Part shown: positions 35,120 to 45,885 of the stretch, piece after piece
Position numbering within the stretch: the first letter of the stretch is position 1
Layout of the letters: every line of letters begins with the position of its first letter
From: Capra hircus
Taxonomy: Eukaryota; Chordata; Mammalia; Artiodactyla; Bovidae
Direction of reading: 5' to 3'
Assembly: GCF_001704415.2 (NCBI RefSeq)
Contig: NC_030813.1
Span: 15,642,001 to 15,706,000 of the forward strand
DNA: 64,000 bases
Program-made: the position numbers and the translations under genes
The notes under the pieces: generated by a model
Seen by the model: the letters and a program-made list of their open reading frames with translations, nothing else
The model's database searches: none
Told to the model about the DNA's origin: nothing

Positions 35120-37025
35120 CACTCCTTATAGTGAGGCAAGGTGAAGGCCCACTGGTGAGGAGCACAGGCTGAGATGCAGGCAGCGGGGGCTTGATGAGGA
35201 GACCATGTGTGCCTCAGCCTCCCGGGGCCTGTCCACCAGTGTCCTGGCTCCCAACCGAGAATCAGAGGAGGCACCAAGCCTAAACCAATTGCTTTTGAAG
35301 CTGCTCTTGGAAATGCTGAGCTACCTGCTGCCAAGCATGCTGCTCCAGCAATGTCGCCAGATTTGCTGTTACTGGCACCCCTGGTGGACACCCAGGACGT
35401 GTAGCTGAACATCCTGCCCTATAACCACGTCAAGCTGTGGCTCATCATCAACACTTGCCTGTCTCCCCACTCCCACCCCACTCAGGATGACGACAACCCC
35501 AGGCCCTGCATCCTGGGCTGCTTCTGTGAGTGCAGAAACAAAGGATGTAAATTCATCCTGAACCCCACAGGCAAAAAAGGCTTCTGTAACCATATGATGC
35601 TGAACGGTGGCAATGACTAGGAGGAAGAGGAGGAAAACTTGGGGGTCAGGCCAGGAGCTTCTTAGGAGGCAAGCTACTGCCCTGCCTACAGGTGTTGGTA
35701 CAAGGAAGAAATGTAAGACTTGGAGAAGGAGGGTTTGTGGCCAGAACTCCTGGGTAGAGCAAAGATTTGGATTTGTGTCTCTCTCTGTTGGGCAGAACAA
35801 GGCAGTGACCATCTGTATCAGCCAGTCATCAAACTTTTAGTTGCTAACTATGCCATCCTGCCAGAGAAGATGATGGCACCCCACTCCAGTACTGTTTCCT
35901 GGAAAATCCCACGGATGGAGGAGCCTGGTGGACTGCAGTCCATGGAGTCACAAAGAGTCAGACACGACTGAGTGACTTCACTTTGACTTTTCACTTTCAT
36001 GCATTGGAGAAGGAAATGGCAACCCACTCCAGTGTTCTTGCCTACAGAATCCCAGGGACAGGGGAGCCTGGTGGTCTGCCATCTATGGGGTCACAGAGTC
36101 GGACACGACTGAAGTGACTTAGCAGTAGCAGCAGCATGCCATCCTGCATCATTTTTTTATAAATACTTTCCCGTCTGGTGGCAGAGAGTTTCTCCTTGTG
36201 GATCACACATGCATTCACCAACGTCAAGAAGGGCATCTGCTTTGTGTTCTTTGAGCACGGGATCAAGGGATTTGACTTGAGGCCTGGGCAACGTGGAGTC
36301 TCTATGTCCCAATCCAGTGTCATTGGGCAGGTCCATCAGACCTAGTTGACAGCTGTCCCTGTAAAACAATGTGACCGTGCCTTCCAGTAGCTGGGCCCAC
36401 TGGCTGAGCCACCTCATTCATCAAGGGCTTGCAGATCCTGGCATCCTGGGTTCTCCTGGGTCCAATCAAGGGTCCTACTCGGCCCTGTCTTTAAATTCTG
36501 GAAGCTATGAGAAGAACACTTTTACATCAGATTTACTAACTGCTGCTGCTCTAATGCAGCCCCTGTCCTATTGAGTGGAGATGCATGAGTAAACACAGGG
36601 AAATGGTGAGAGAGCTTCTCACCCTCCCCTGCTCCATGCCAGGCCCCTCTGGTTCAGTCCCGTGCCCTCTGCCCTTGTCTTTTATTTCTGCTGCAGAGGC
36701 TTCATTGGTCCCTTCCAGGAAGCCCTCTCCTCATGTTTGAACTAGAAGGTCATCTCTATAACTGAGTAATTCCAGCCCCTAACTTTCTGTGATTTCAAGC
36801 CTGGGACCAAGACTCAGAGCTGAAATCTAAACTAACGCAAAACACTGTTTGGAGGCAGAGGGTTCTGCCCACCCTGTAAACAATGAATTTGGTCCCCTGA
36901 GTCCCACCCTACCCTGGATTGTATGGTGTATAAAACTTTTACTTTGTTACTTTGAAATTCTTTTTGAATATGGAGGTAATAAATCAGGGATATATCTTTC
37001 AGTCATAGGTAATAAATATAATATT
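35120..37025 (+). pseudogene. FBXO27-like F-box/FBA processed pseudogene
   Basis: A decayed copy of an F-box protein gene of the FBXO2/6/17/27/44 group, whose products are glycoprotein-recognising subunits of SCF ubiquitin ligases. Starting at ATG 35205, pieces in changing frames read MCASASRG, an F-box-like LLLEMLSYLLP...CRQICCYW (about 35,295-35,370), then FILNPTGKKGFCNHMMLNGG (about 35,552-35,611). DLEKEGLWPELL...ICVS follows (about 35,720-35,780), and beyond the SINE the FBA-domain end SFSLWITHAFTNVKKG...FVFFEHG (about 36,187-36,261). This order and spacing fit the whole family without introns, so it looks retroposed. DLEKEGLWPELL resembles FBXO27 most; FBXO17 is the alternative. There are stops (for example TAG at 35401), frameshifts, loss of the conserved FBA tryptophan-rich stretch and a SINE insertion, so no product is possible. 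36,345-37,025 resembles its 3' UTR, with AATAAA near 36,979. Confidence 0.82.
35862..36135 (+). repeat. Bov-A2 dimeric SINE inside the pseudogene
   Basis: Two same-direction BovB-derived monomers are joined by 'cattttcatgcattggagaa'-type linker (about 35,990-36,010) and end with a (AGC)n tail at 36,120-36,135. The 12-bp ATGCCATCCTGC at 35850-35861 is repeated at 36136-36147, a perfect target duplication. The insertion postdates the pseudogene. Confidence 0.95.
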
Positions 37026-37029
37026 TGCT

Positions 37030-37310
37030 TTTAAAAAATCACTTCTTAAAATTCAACATCCATTCAAGATTAAAAAACCTTATTAAAGTGAGTATAGAGG
37101 GAACATTTCAACAAAATGAAAGCTATTTATGCCAAACCCACAACCAACCTAATACTCAATGGTGAAAAACCAAAAGCCTTTCCACTGAAATCAGAGCAAA
37201 ACAAGGATGCCCATATTGGGGCACTTCTATTCAGCATAGTATTGGAGCTTCTAGATTCAGCAATCAAAGAAGAAAAAGAAATAAAGGTAACCAAATTGGA
37301 AGAGAAGGGA
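37030..37310 (+). repeat. L1 ORF2 fragment
   Basis: The frame at 37116-37376 begins with MKAIYAKPTTNLILNGEKPK and FPLKSEQNKDAHIGALLFSI, equivalent to the L1 RT thumb-side region after the catalytic centre. It is diverged and breaks off near 37,310. Confidence 0.82.
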
Positions 37311-38643
37311 GCAATCAAGATGGTGGAGGAGCAGGACACAAACATCACATCCTCTAAAAAATACATGTACACGTGAATGATTCTTACAGAACATCTACTG
37401 AATGCTGGCAGAAGACCTCAGACTTCTGAAAGGGCAAGAAAACTTCCACATAACGAGGTAGGGCAAGAGAAAAGAGAAACAGGAATCAGGATGGGACCTC
37501 TGCCCCCGTGAGGGAGCTGTGAAGGAGGAAAGATTCCCCCACCCTGGGATGTCCCCTTGCTGGCACAAACGTCAGCCTGGATGAAGGGGGAGCTTTGGAG
37601 CCTTGGAGGAGAGCACAGAAATCAGTGTGAGGAAGGAAAAACAGAGAGTGACCTGCATAGACAGTTGGCACCACTGCCCTGCACTCTCCAGGCTGAGATG
37701 CTTGTCTGCCAGTAGAGGTGGGGACTGGATGCTGAAGCTCAGGATTTAGGGGTCAGACCTGGGAAAAGGACCATGACTGGCTGTGCAGAGACAGCCTGAA
37801 GGGGCTGGAGTATGGCAACTGAGGATATATGTGAAAGAACATTGGGCACACCAGAGAGGCAAAGTGCCATTGTTAGCGGGCACATGAGGAAAGAAGTGGT
37901 ACTGTCATAGAAGCTTCTTTCCCCATGCACATGCTCTCAGGCAATAGGAGATCCCCAGGAGCAGACATGAGCTCCTATCAGAACAGCAGACAGAAAGCCA
38001 AATGAAAAAATGAAAGCAATATAAGAGAGACCTATTGGATAATATAAAGCAGGCCAATTTACACACAATAAAGATTTCAGAAGGATAAGAAAGATAAAAG
38101 GTGATTGAAAATATATTTGAAGAAATCTGGCTGAAAACTTCCCAAACCTAAAGAAGACAAACATCCAGATACAGGATGCACAGAGTGTAACAAGATGAAC
38201 CCTAACAGACCAACATCAAGACACATTACAATAAAGACAGCAAGTTAAAGGATCCTAAAGACAGCAGAGAAAAGCAGACAGTCAATTGCAAAGCCATATG
38301 GCTATCACCTGATTTCTCTACAGAAACACTGCAGGCCAGAAAGCAGTGGCAAGATATAGTCAAATTCTTGATAAGGGAATATATGCAATCTGGACTACTC
38401 TACTCAGCAAGATAATCATTTAGAATAGAAGGAAAGAAAAAGAATTTCTCAGATAAGCAAAAACTAAAAGAGTATAGCAATACTAAACTTATCCTTAAAG
38501 AAATATTGAAATAGCTTTTCTAAATAGGAAAGAAGATGATATAAGAAAAAGGAAATCGAAATTCAAAAGTAAATCACTTGAGCCAGTATACAGATCAAAA
38601 AGGAAAAAATAACCTATTTGTGAAAATGAAGATAAACACAAGT
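37311..38643 (+). repeat. older L1: 5' leader and ORF1 end
   Basis: 'gcaatcaagatggtggagga' is a typical L1 5' start. Further right, 'caggccagaaagcagtggca' and 'aagatatagtcaaattcttg' match the ORF1 C-terminal QARxQWQDI region, and 'cagataagcaaaaactaaaa' matches FxDKQKL. No open frame remains. Confidence 0.75.
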
Positions 38644-39150
38644 GTCGGGAGCCGCATTAGGCATTACTGACAAACTGGAGGCACAGCCCCAACCCCCCTC
38701 TCTTTGTCCCACAGGCAGGGACCCGGGATGAAGGAATTAGGCCTTGTGATTCTGCCTTATTTTTTCCTCTCCTCGGCTGAGTTGACTGAAAAGGAATATT
38801 AAGGTGCTTATTGTTCTTGAGAGGAGCATGAGAAGGCACAAAGCCTTCTGCACATGTGCTCAGAGAATAATTCATAAAGTTAATCATTGACATTTGTTTA
38901 AGGACTTTTACAAAAGAGTGTTCCAGGATGAGCACATAGGCAGCAGCTTGAGGCCATGGGAGGGATTGCTATCTGAAGCCTATTTGTGAGGAAAATGTTT
39001 ATGGCAAAGGAGTTTACTGAATTTAGGGCTTAGAAATAATTAAAATAGTTAGAAGTTAAAGATTTAAGGAATGTTGTAATGTTAGCATATTTTACTATCG
39101 CTTATAGAGGTTAGGAATTTGAGAGATACTAATAGCTAGATGTAAGAGGA
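38644..39150 (+). repeat. LTR-like block upstream of BovB (endogenous retrovirus LTR candidate)
   Basis: It starts abruptly with TGTCGGGAGCCGC after L1 sequence and runs about 500 bp without coding capacity into the GC-rich BovB 5' array. The TG start and overall look resemble ruminant class II ERV LTRs. However, no paired LTR, primer-binding site or canonical AATAAA is seen, so this is a solo or partial LTR at best, or a leader co-mobilised with BovB. Confidence 0.5.
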
Positions 39151-39164
39151 GGGTGGCTGCGACC

Positions 39165-39700
39165 CAGCGCACTAAGTGCAGCCGAGAGGAGTTACACCAC
39201 GTCCGAGGTCAGGGGCAGCGGCCGAGAGTGCCAGGCTGCAACGGCGCAGGAAGAGCCAAGAGGTGCTACCCAAGTCCGAGGTCAGGGGCAGCGGCCGAGA
39301 GTGCCAGGCTGCAATGGTGCAGCAATGGCTGAGAGGAGCTACCCAAGTCCAAGGTCAGGGCCAGCGGCCGGGAGGAGCTACCCTGCGTCCGAGGTCAGGG
39401 GCGGCTGGGAGAAGACACCCCGCATCCAAGGTCAGGGGCGGCAGCCGAGAGGAGCTACCCCAAGTCCGAGGTCAGGGGTGGCGGCCGAGAGGAGCCACCC
39501 TGTGTCTGAGGCCAAGGGTGGCCAGGAAAAGCCACCTCATGCCTGAGGCCAGGGGCAGTGGCCCTGAGGAGCCACCCCACGCCCCAGCCCAGGGGCGGTG
39601 GCCGGGAGGAGCAACTCGAGGAGCGGTGGCTGCGGGGGCACAGGAGGGCCTAGAGGAGCTATCCCAAGTGGAAGGTCAGGAAGGGCTGCGGTAAGCAGAT
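39165..39700 (+). repeat. GC-rich ~38-bp tandem array at BovB 5' end
   Basis: About ten imperfect units follow the pattern 'gccgagaggagctaccc' plus 'aagtccgaggtcaggggc'. The first two carry an extra 'gagtgccaggctgcaa' block that makes a longer (~70 bp) higher-order unit. Its position and GC/CpG content resemble promoter monomers of other LINEs. The open frame at 39176-39694 is a by-product of repeat periodicity, not a gene. Confidence 0.9.
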
Positions 39701-40167
39701 ACCCCTCATCCAAGGTAGGAGCAGTGGCTGTGCTTTGCTGGAGAGGCCGTGATGAGATACCCCATGCCCAAGGTAAGAGAAACCTAAGTAAGACGGTAGG
39801 TGTTGCAAGAGGGCATCAGAGGGCAGACACACTGAAACCATACTCACAGAAAACTAGTCAATCTTATCACACTAGGACCACAGCCTTGTCTAACTCAATG
39901 AAACCAAGCCATGCCTACAGGGCAACCCAAGACAGGTGGGTCATGGTGGAGAGGTCTGACAGAATGTGGTCCACTGGAGAAGGGGATGGCAAATCACTTC
40001 AGTATTCTTGCCTTGAGAACCCCTTGAACAGTATAAAAGGCAAATGATAGGATATTGAAAGAGGAACTCCCCAGGTCAGTAGGTGCCCAATATGCTACTG
40101 GAGATCAGTGCAGAAATAACTCCAGAAAGAATGAAGGGATGGAGCCAAAGCAAAACAATACCTAGCT

Positions 40168-40707
40168 GTGGATGTGACCAGTGATAGAAGCAAGGTCCGA
40201 TGCTATAAAGAGCAATATTGCATAGGAACCTGGAATGTCAGGTCCATGAATCAAGGCAAATTGGAAGTGGTCAAACAAGAGATGGCAAGGGTGAACGTCC
40301 ACATTCTAGGAATCAGTGAACTAAAATGGACTGGAATGGGTGAATTTAACTTAGATGACCATTATATGTACTACTGCTGGCAGGAATCTCTCAGAAGAAA
40401 TGGAATAGCCATCATGGCCAACAAAAGAGTCCAAAATGCAGTATTTGGATGCAATCTCAAAAACGACAGAATGATCTCTGTTCATCTCCAAGGCAAACCA
40501 TTCAATATCACAGTTATCCAAGTCTATGCCCCAACCAGTGACACTGAAGAAGCTGAAGTTGAATGGTTTTATGAAGACCTACAAGACCTTTTAGAACAAA
40601 CACCCAAAAAAAGATGTCCTTTTCATTCTAGGGGACTGGAATGCAAAAGTAGGAAGTCAAGAAACACCTGGAGTAACAGGCAAATTTGGCCTTGGAATAC
40701 AGAATGA
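40168..40707 (+). pseudogene. BovB endonuclease domain remnant
   Basis: The frame encodes the APE-like endonuclease: YCIGTWNVRSMNQGKLEVVK, the catalytic-glutamate motif GISELKWTGMG, then NITVIQVYAPTSD. After about residue 145 a one-base shift in an A-run moves the GDWN motif out of frame. It belongs to the BovB at 39,151-43,043. Confidence 0.9.
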
Positions 40708-41383
40708 AGCAGGGCAAAGACTAATAGAGTTTTGCAAAGAAAATGCACTGGTCATAGCAAACACCATCTTCCAACAACACAAGAGAAGACTCCACATGGA
40801 CATCACCAGAAGGTCAACACCAAAATCAGATTGATTATATTCTTTGCAGACAAAGATGGAGAAGCTCTATACAGTCAACAAAAACAAGACCAGGAGCTGA
40901 CTGTGGCTAAGATCATGAACTCCTAATTACCAAATTCAGACTCAAACTGAAGAAAGTAGGGAAAACCGCTAGACCATTCAGGTATGACCTAAATCAAATC
41001 CCTTATGATTATACAGTGGAAGTGAGAAATAGATTTAAGGGCCTAGATCTGATAGATAGAGTGCCTCATGAACTATGGAATCAGGTTCATGACATTGTAC
41101 AGGAGACAGGGATCAAGACCATCCTCATGGAAAAGAAAGGCTAAAAAGCAAAATGGCTGTCTGGGGAGGCCTTACAAATAGCTGTGAAAAGAAGAGAAGT
41201 GAAAAGCAAAGGAGAAAAGGAAAGATATAAGCATCTGAATGCAGGGTTCCAAAGAATAGCAAGAAGAGATAAGAAAGCCTTCTTCAGCGATCGATGCAAA
41301 GAAATAGAGGAAAAGAACAGAATGGGAAAGACTAGAGATCTCTTCAAGAAAATAGAGATACCAAGGGAACATTTCATGCAAAG

Positions 41384-42664
41384 ATGGGCTCGATAAAGGA
41401 CAGAAATGGTATGGATCTAACAGAAGCAGAAGATATTAAGAAGAGGTGCCAAGAATACACAGAAGAACTGTACAAAAGAGATCTTCATGACCCAGATAAT
41501 CATGATGGTGTGATCACTCATCTAGAGCCAGACATCCTGGAATGTGAAGTCAAGCGGGCCTTGGAAAGCATCGCTACGAACAAAGCTAGTGGAGGTGATG
41601 GAATTTCAGTTGAGCTATTTCAAATCCGGAAAGATGATGCTGTGAAAGTGCTGCACTCAATATGCCAGCAAATTTGGAAAACTCAGCAGTGGCCACAGGA
41701 CTGGAAAAGGTCAGTTTTCACTCCAATTCCAAAGAAAGGCAATGCCAAAGAATGCTCAAACTACCGCACAATTGCACTCATCTCACATGCTAGTAAAGTA
41801 ATGCTCAACATTCTCCAAGCCAGGCTTCAGCAATACGTGAACCGTGAACTTCCACATGTTCAAGCTGGTTTTAGAAAAGGCAGAGGAACCAGAGATCAAA
41901 TTGCCAACATCTGCTGGATCATGCAAAAAGCAAGAGAGTTCCAGAAAAACATCTATTTCTGCTTTATTGACTATGTCAAAGCCTTTGACTGTGTGGATCA
42001 CAATAAACTCTGGACAATTCTGAGAGAGATGGGAATACCAGACCACCTGACCTGCCTCTTGAGAAATCTATATGCAGGTCAGGAAGCAACAGTTAGAACT
42101 GGACATGGAACAACAGACTGGTTCCAAATAGGAAAAGGAGTACGTCAAGGCTGTATATTGTCACCCTGCTTATTTAACTTCTATGCAGAGTACATCATGA
42201 GAAACACTGGACTGGAAGAAACAGAAGCTGAAATCAAGATTGCTGGGAGAAATATCAATAACCTCAGATATACAGATGACACCATCCTTATGGCAGAAAG
42301 TGAAGAGGAGCTAAAAATCCTCTCGATGAAACTGAAAGAGGAGACTGAAAAAGTTGGCTTAAAGCTCAACATTCAGAAAACGAAGATCATGGCATCCCGT
42401 CCCATCACTTCATGGGAAATAGATGGGGAAACAGTGGAAACAGTGTCAGATTTTATTTTTTGGGGCTCCAAAATCACTGCAGATGGTGACTGCAGCCATG
42501 AAATTAAAAGACGCTTACTCCTTGGAAGAAAAATTATGACCAACCTAGATAGCATAGGCAGAGACATTACTTTGCCGACTAAGGTCCATCTAGTCAAGGC
42601 TATGGTTTTTCCAGTGATCACATATGGATGTGAGAGTTGGACTGTGAAGAAGGCAGAGCGCTGA
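41384..42664 (+). pseudogene. BovB reverse transcriptase, 426-codon open frame
   Basis: The longest open frame in the window. It holds the RTE-type reverse transcriptase: NKASGGDGISVELFQ, QQWPQDWKRSVFTPIPKKGN, HVQAGFRKGRGTRDQIANI, FCFIDYVKAFDCVDHNKLW, GVRQGCILSPCLFNFYAEY and the catalytic box at about 42,270, which reads YTDD instead of the usual YADD of this family. The TGA at 42,662 cuts it short of the usual C-terminus (another frame, 42683-43021, continues it). The upstream part is in other frames, so this is a fragment and probably not expressed as an enzyme. Confidence 0.93.
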
Positions 42665-43043
42665 ATAATTGATGCTTCTGAAGTGTGGTGTTGGAGAAGA
42701 CTCTTGAGAATCCCTTGGACTGCAAGGAGATCCAACCAGTCTATTCTGAAGGAGATCAGCCCTGGGATTTTTTTGGAAGGAATGATGCTGAAGCTGAAAC
42801 TCCAGTACTTTGGCCACCTCGTGCGAAGAGTTGACTCATTGGAAAAGACTCTGATGCTGGGAGGGATTGGTGGCAGGAGGAGAAGGGGACGACAGAGGAT
42901 GAGATGGCTGGATGGCATCACAGACTCGATTGATGTGAGTCTGAGTGAACTCTGGGAGTTAGTGACGGACAGGGAGGCCTGGCATGCTGCGATTCATGGG
43001 GTCGCAAAGAGTCGGACATGACTGAACGACTGAACTGAACTGA

Positions 43044-43162
43044 AATGATGAACCATTATATACCAGCAAATTCTACAACCTAGATGAAATGGACAACTTT
43101 CTAGAAACATACAGCCCACCAAAGCTGAATCAAGAAAATATTTGAACAGGCTGATTACTAGA
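43044..43162 (+). repeat. L1 ORF2 fragment
   Basis: 'aacctagatgaaatggacaa' and 'ctttctagaaacatacagcc' match the L1 ORF2 region between endonuclease and RT. It continues past the SINE to about 43,990. Confidence 0.75.
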
Positions 43163-43340
43163 AGTAAAATGTGTGAAAAGTGAAAGTCACTCAATCATGT
43201 CTGACTGTTTGGGACTCCATGGACTCTACAGTCCATGGAATTCTCCGAGCCAGAATAATGGAGTGGGTAGCCTTCTCCGGGGGATCTTCCCAACCCAGGG
43301 ATGGTACCCAGGTCTCCCACATTGCAGGTGGATTCTTACA
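43163..43340 (-). repeat. Bov-A SINE, diverged
   Basis: The reverse complement is seen: 'gtgaaagtcactcaatcatg', 'gatcttcccaacccagggat', 'attgcaggtggattctta'. Confidence 0.88.
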
Positions 43341-44165
43341 ATCTGTAATTTTAAAAAATAAAATAAAAATAAAGCAAGAGAAAACAAACCCTCTACAAAG
43401 AAAAATCCAAATCTAGATGTCTTCAGAGGCAAATTCTACTAAACTTACAAAGAACTTTTGCCGATCAATCTCAAATTCAAAATACTGAAGGAGTGGGAAC
43501 ACTCCCAAACACATTATATGAAGCCACCAACACCTTGATTCCAAAACCAGGCAAAGATACCCAAAACTGAAATTAAAGGCTAGTATCTTTGATGGATATA
43601 GACACAAAAATTCTCAAACACTAGCAAACCAAATCCAACGCATAAAAAAGATTATATACTATAACCAAATGGGATTCTTTCCAAACTCACAAGGATGGCT
43701 CAACGTATGCAAAATCAACATGATATACACCACATCAAAAGAAATGACAAAAGACATGATCATCTCAATAGATGCAGAAAAAGCATTTGACAAAATTCAA
43801 CATTGACTCATGATAAAAACTGCTACCAAAGTGGGTATAAAGGAAGCACATCTCAACATAATAAAAGCCATTTATAACAAGCCCACAGCCAATATAATAC
43901 TCAACCATGAAAAGCTAAGTCTTTCTGCCGAAATCTGGAACAACACAAGGGCGCCCGCTATCACCACTTCTCTTCAACCTAACATATGTAAAATAGATAA
44001 CCATTGAGGACCTACTGTATAGCGCAGGGAGCTCTACTCAATATTCTGTAATAACCTAGATGGGAAAAGATTTTGAAAAAGAATAGATACTTAAATATGT
44101 ATAACTGAATCACTTTGCTGTACACCTAAAACACAACATGGTTAATCTACTATGTTCCAATATAA
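43341..44165 (+). repeat. L1 ORF2 fragment joined to L1 3' end
   Basis: ORF2-like sequence with 'atcatctcaatagatgcaga' (ISIDAEKAFDKIQH-like RT motif, about 43,760-43,805) runs to about 43,985. There it jumps to the L1 3' UTR ('aggacctactgtatagcgca' to 'gtacacctaaaacacaacat'). The middle of ORF2 is deleted. Confidence 0.82.
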
Positions 44166-44305
44166 CATTGGAGAAGGACATGGCAACCCACTCCAGTGTT
44201 CTTGCCTGGAGAATCCCAGGGATGGGGGGAGCCTGGTGGGCCCCCATCTATGGAGTTGCACAGAGTCGGACATGACTGAAGCGACTTAGCAGCAGCAGCA
44301 GCAGA
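44166..44305 (+). repeat. Bov-A2 half unit with AGC tail
   Basis: 'cattggagaaggacatggca' through 'ggacatgactgaagcgactt', ending in (AGC)5 at about 44,288-44,302. Only the second monomer of a Bov-A2 is present. Confidence 0.9.
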
Positions 44306-44995
44306 TCCAATATAAAATAAAAATTAAGGGAAAAAAGGACAGAGAAAATAGTCAGTCACGTCTACCTGATTCAATGTGGTTTTCCTATGTGAAACTCTAA
44401 AACTGTGCTTTTGCTCACCCTCACTGAAAAAGCCATATGGCTTTCATTGTATAAAGATAGAATTGTATCCATTCATATCTGGTTTAGTTTTTGTATCCAT
44501 CTTTCTATTTTAGCAGAAATATAAATTCAATTATTTTTGATAAAGATAAATAGGAATCTTCAAATTGTTCATTACATAAAAATAAAATAAAGGATCCTTG
44601 TGCTAACTGGCTGCTCATGAACAGAAATTAAATGTCACACACATTATGGCAATTTCTACAGATTACAATTACTACCACAATTTTATGTGGTACATATTAT
44701 ATGGAAGTAGAATTTAAAAATTACAATAACAAAAAGCACTTTGTTTCCCTACATATTTCCTATTGAAAATATTTGAAGTGCGAAACTGGTTATGGCCTAA
44801 GAAAGCTTATGATATTTGACAACACTAGGTATGACTGCTGAAAAAGTTTGAGAATTCTTTAAGCAATCAAAAATGGATTAATTTGATACTAATTTTATCA
44901 CAATGAAGTTTAGTGAAGGATTGCCATTATCAGATTTTTAAAAAAATGTTACTACTGGTAATACAATGGTTAAAATAAAAGTATATACCTTCCAA
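44306..44995. other. unique AT-rich sequence
   Basis: No repeat family recognised and no coding potential. Confidence 0.5.
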
Positions 44996-45187
44996 AAAAA
45001 GAAAACTGGGCTAAGACATATAAATGGCCAATAAGCACATGAAAAGATGTTCAACATTGTTAATTATTAGAGAATGCAAATCAAATTTACAATAAAGTAT
45101 CACCTCACATCAGGCAGAATGGCCATCAAACCCTCCTACAGTTAGCAGGAATGTAAATTGGTCTAGTCACTATGGAGAACAGTATGC

Positions 45188-45452
45188 TGCTGCTGCTGCT
45201 AAGTTGCTTCAGTCGTGTCTGACTCTGTGCGACCCCATAGATGGCAGACCACCAGGCTCCCCATCCCTGGAATTCTCCAGGCAAGAACACTGGATTGGGT
45301 TGCCATTTCCTTCTCCAATGCATGAAAGTGAAAGTGAAGTTGCTCAGTCGTGTCCAACTCTCAGTTACCACATGGACTGCAGCCCACCAGGCTCCTCCAT
45401 CCATGGGATTTTCCAGGCAAGAGTACTGGAGTGGGGTGCCATTGCCTTCTCC
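45188..45452 (-). repeat. Bov-A2 dimeric SINE
   Basis: Two reverse-complement monomers are linked by 'aatgcatgaaagtgaaagtg', with a (TGC)n tail at the left. AGAACAGTATGC at 45176-45187 is repeated at 45453-45464, a perfect 12-bp target duplication in the L1. Confidence 0.95.
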
Positions 45453-45680
45453 AGAACAGTATGCAGACTCCTTAAAAAACGAACAGTAGTGTTGCCACAT
45501 GACCCAATAATCCACTCCCGGGCATATATCTGGACAACTCTAATTCAAAAAGATACATGCATCCCTATGATCATAGTATCACTATTGACAATATATGCCC
45601 AAGACATAGAAATAATCTAAGTATCTCTTGAGAGAGGAATGGATAAATAAGATGTGTATGTATACATACACATACACACA

Positions 45681-45885
45681 GGGATTCCCTGGTACCTCAA
45701 CTGGCAAAGAATCTACCTGCAATTCAGGAGACCCCAGTTTGATTCCTGGGTCGGCAAGATCCCCTGGAGGAGGGCATGGCAACCCACTCCAGTACTCTTG
45801 CCTGGAGAATCCCCAAAGGACAGGGGAGCCTGGTGGGCTACAGTTCATGGGTCACAAACAGTAGGACACGACTGAGTGACTAAAC
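45681..45885 (+). repeat. Bov-A SINE, near complete
   Basis: 'gggattccctggtacctcaa' (tRNA-like head) through 'aggacacgactgagtgacta', one full unit in sense orientation. A (CA/TA)-rich tract lies just left of it. Confidence 0.93.

Larger units (their letters stand above)
39151..43043 (+). repeat. near full-length BovB (RTE) LINE with 5' tandem array
   Basis: The most complete BovB in the window, about 3.9 kb. In order it has a GC-rich tandem 5' region (39,165-39,700), a leader (39,700-40,167), an APE-type endonuclease region, an RT domain and a non-coding 3' end finishing 'gaacgactgaactgaactga'. The protein frame is broken by an extra A in an A-run near 40,611, TAA at 40,908-40,910 (which replaces the serine of the endonuclease SDH motif), TAA at 41,142-41,144 and a frameshift near 41,352. 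It is therefore inactive. Confidence 0.95.

Noticed and set aside
35369..35812. 147-codon minus-strand open frame
   Set aside because: It is antisense to the FBXO27-like pseudogene, whose plus strand carries the recognisable family blocks.
38644..39150. Complete endogenous retrovirus
   Set aside because: No gag, pol or env similarity and no second LTR nearby; at most a solo or partial LTR.
39165..39640. CRISPR-like array
   Set aside because: Units are imperfect, directly adjacent and GC-rich with no unique spacers, in a vertebrate genome; they are LINE 5' monomers.
39176..39694. 172-codon open frame rich in Arg, Gly and Pro
   Set aside because: It is the translation of the GC-rich tandem units at the BovB 5' end; another frame over the same bases is also open, as expected of a repeat lacking stops.
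40168..42664. Active BovB source element
   Set aside because: At least two stops and two frameshifts separate endonuclease and reverse transcriptase, and the catalytic box is altered.
42373..42921. 182-codon minus-strand open frame
   Set aside because: Antisense to the BovB C-terminal region; the same frame reappears antisense in every BovB copy in the window.
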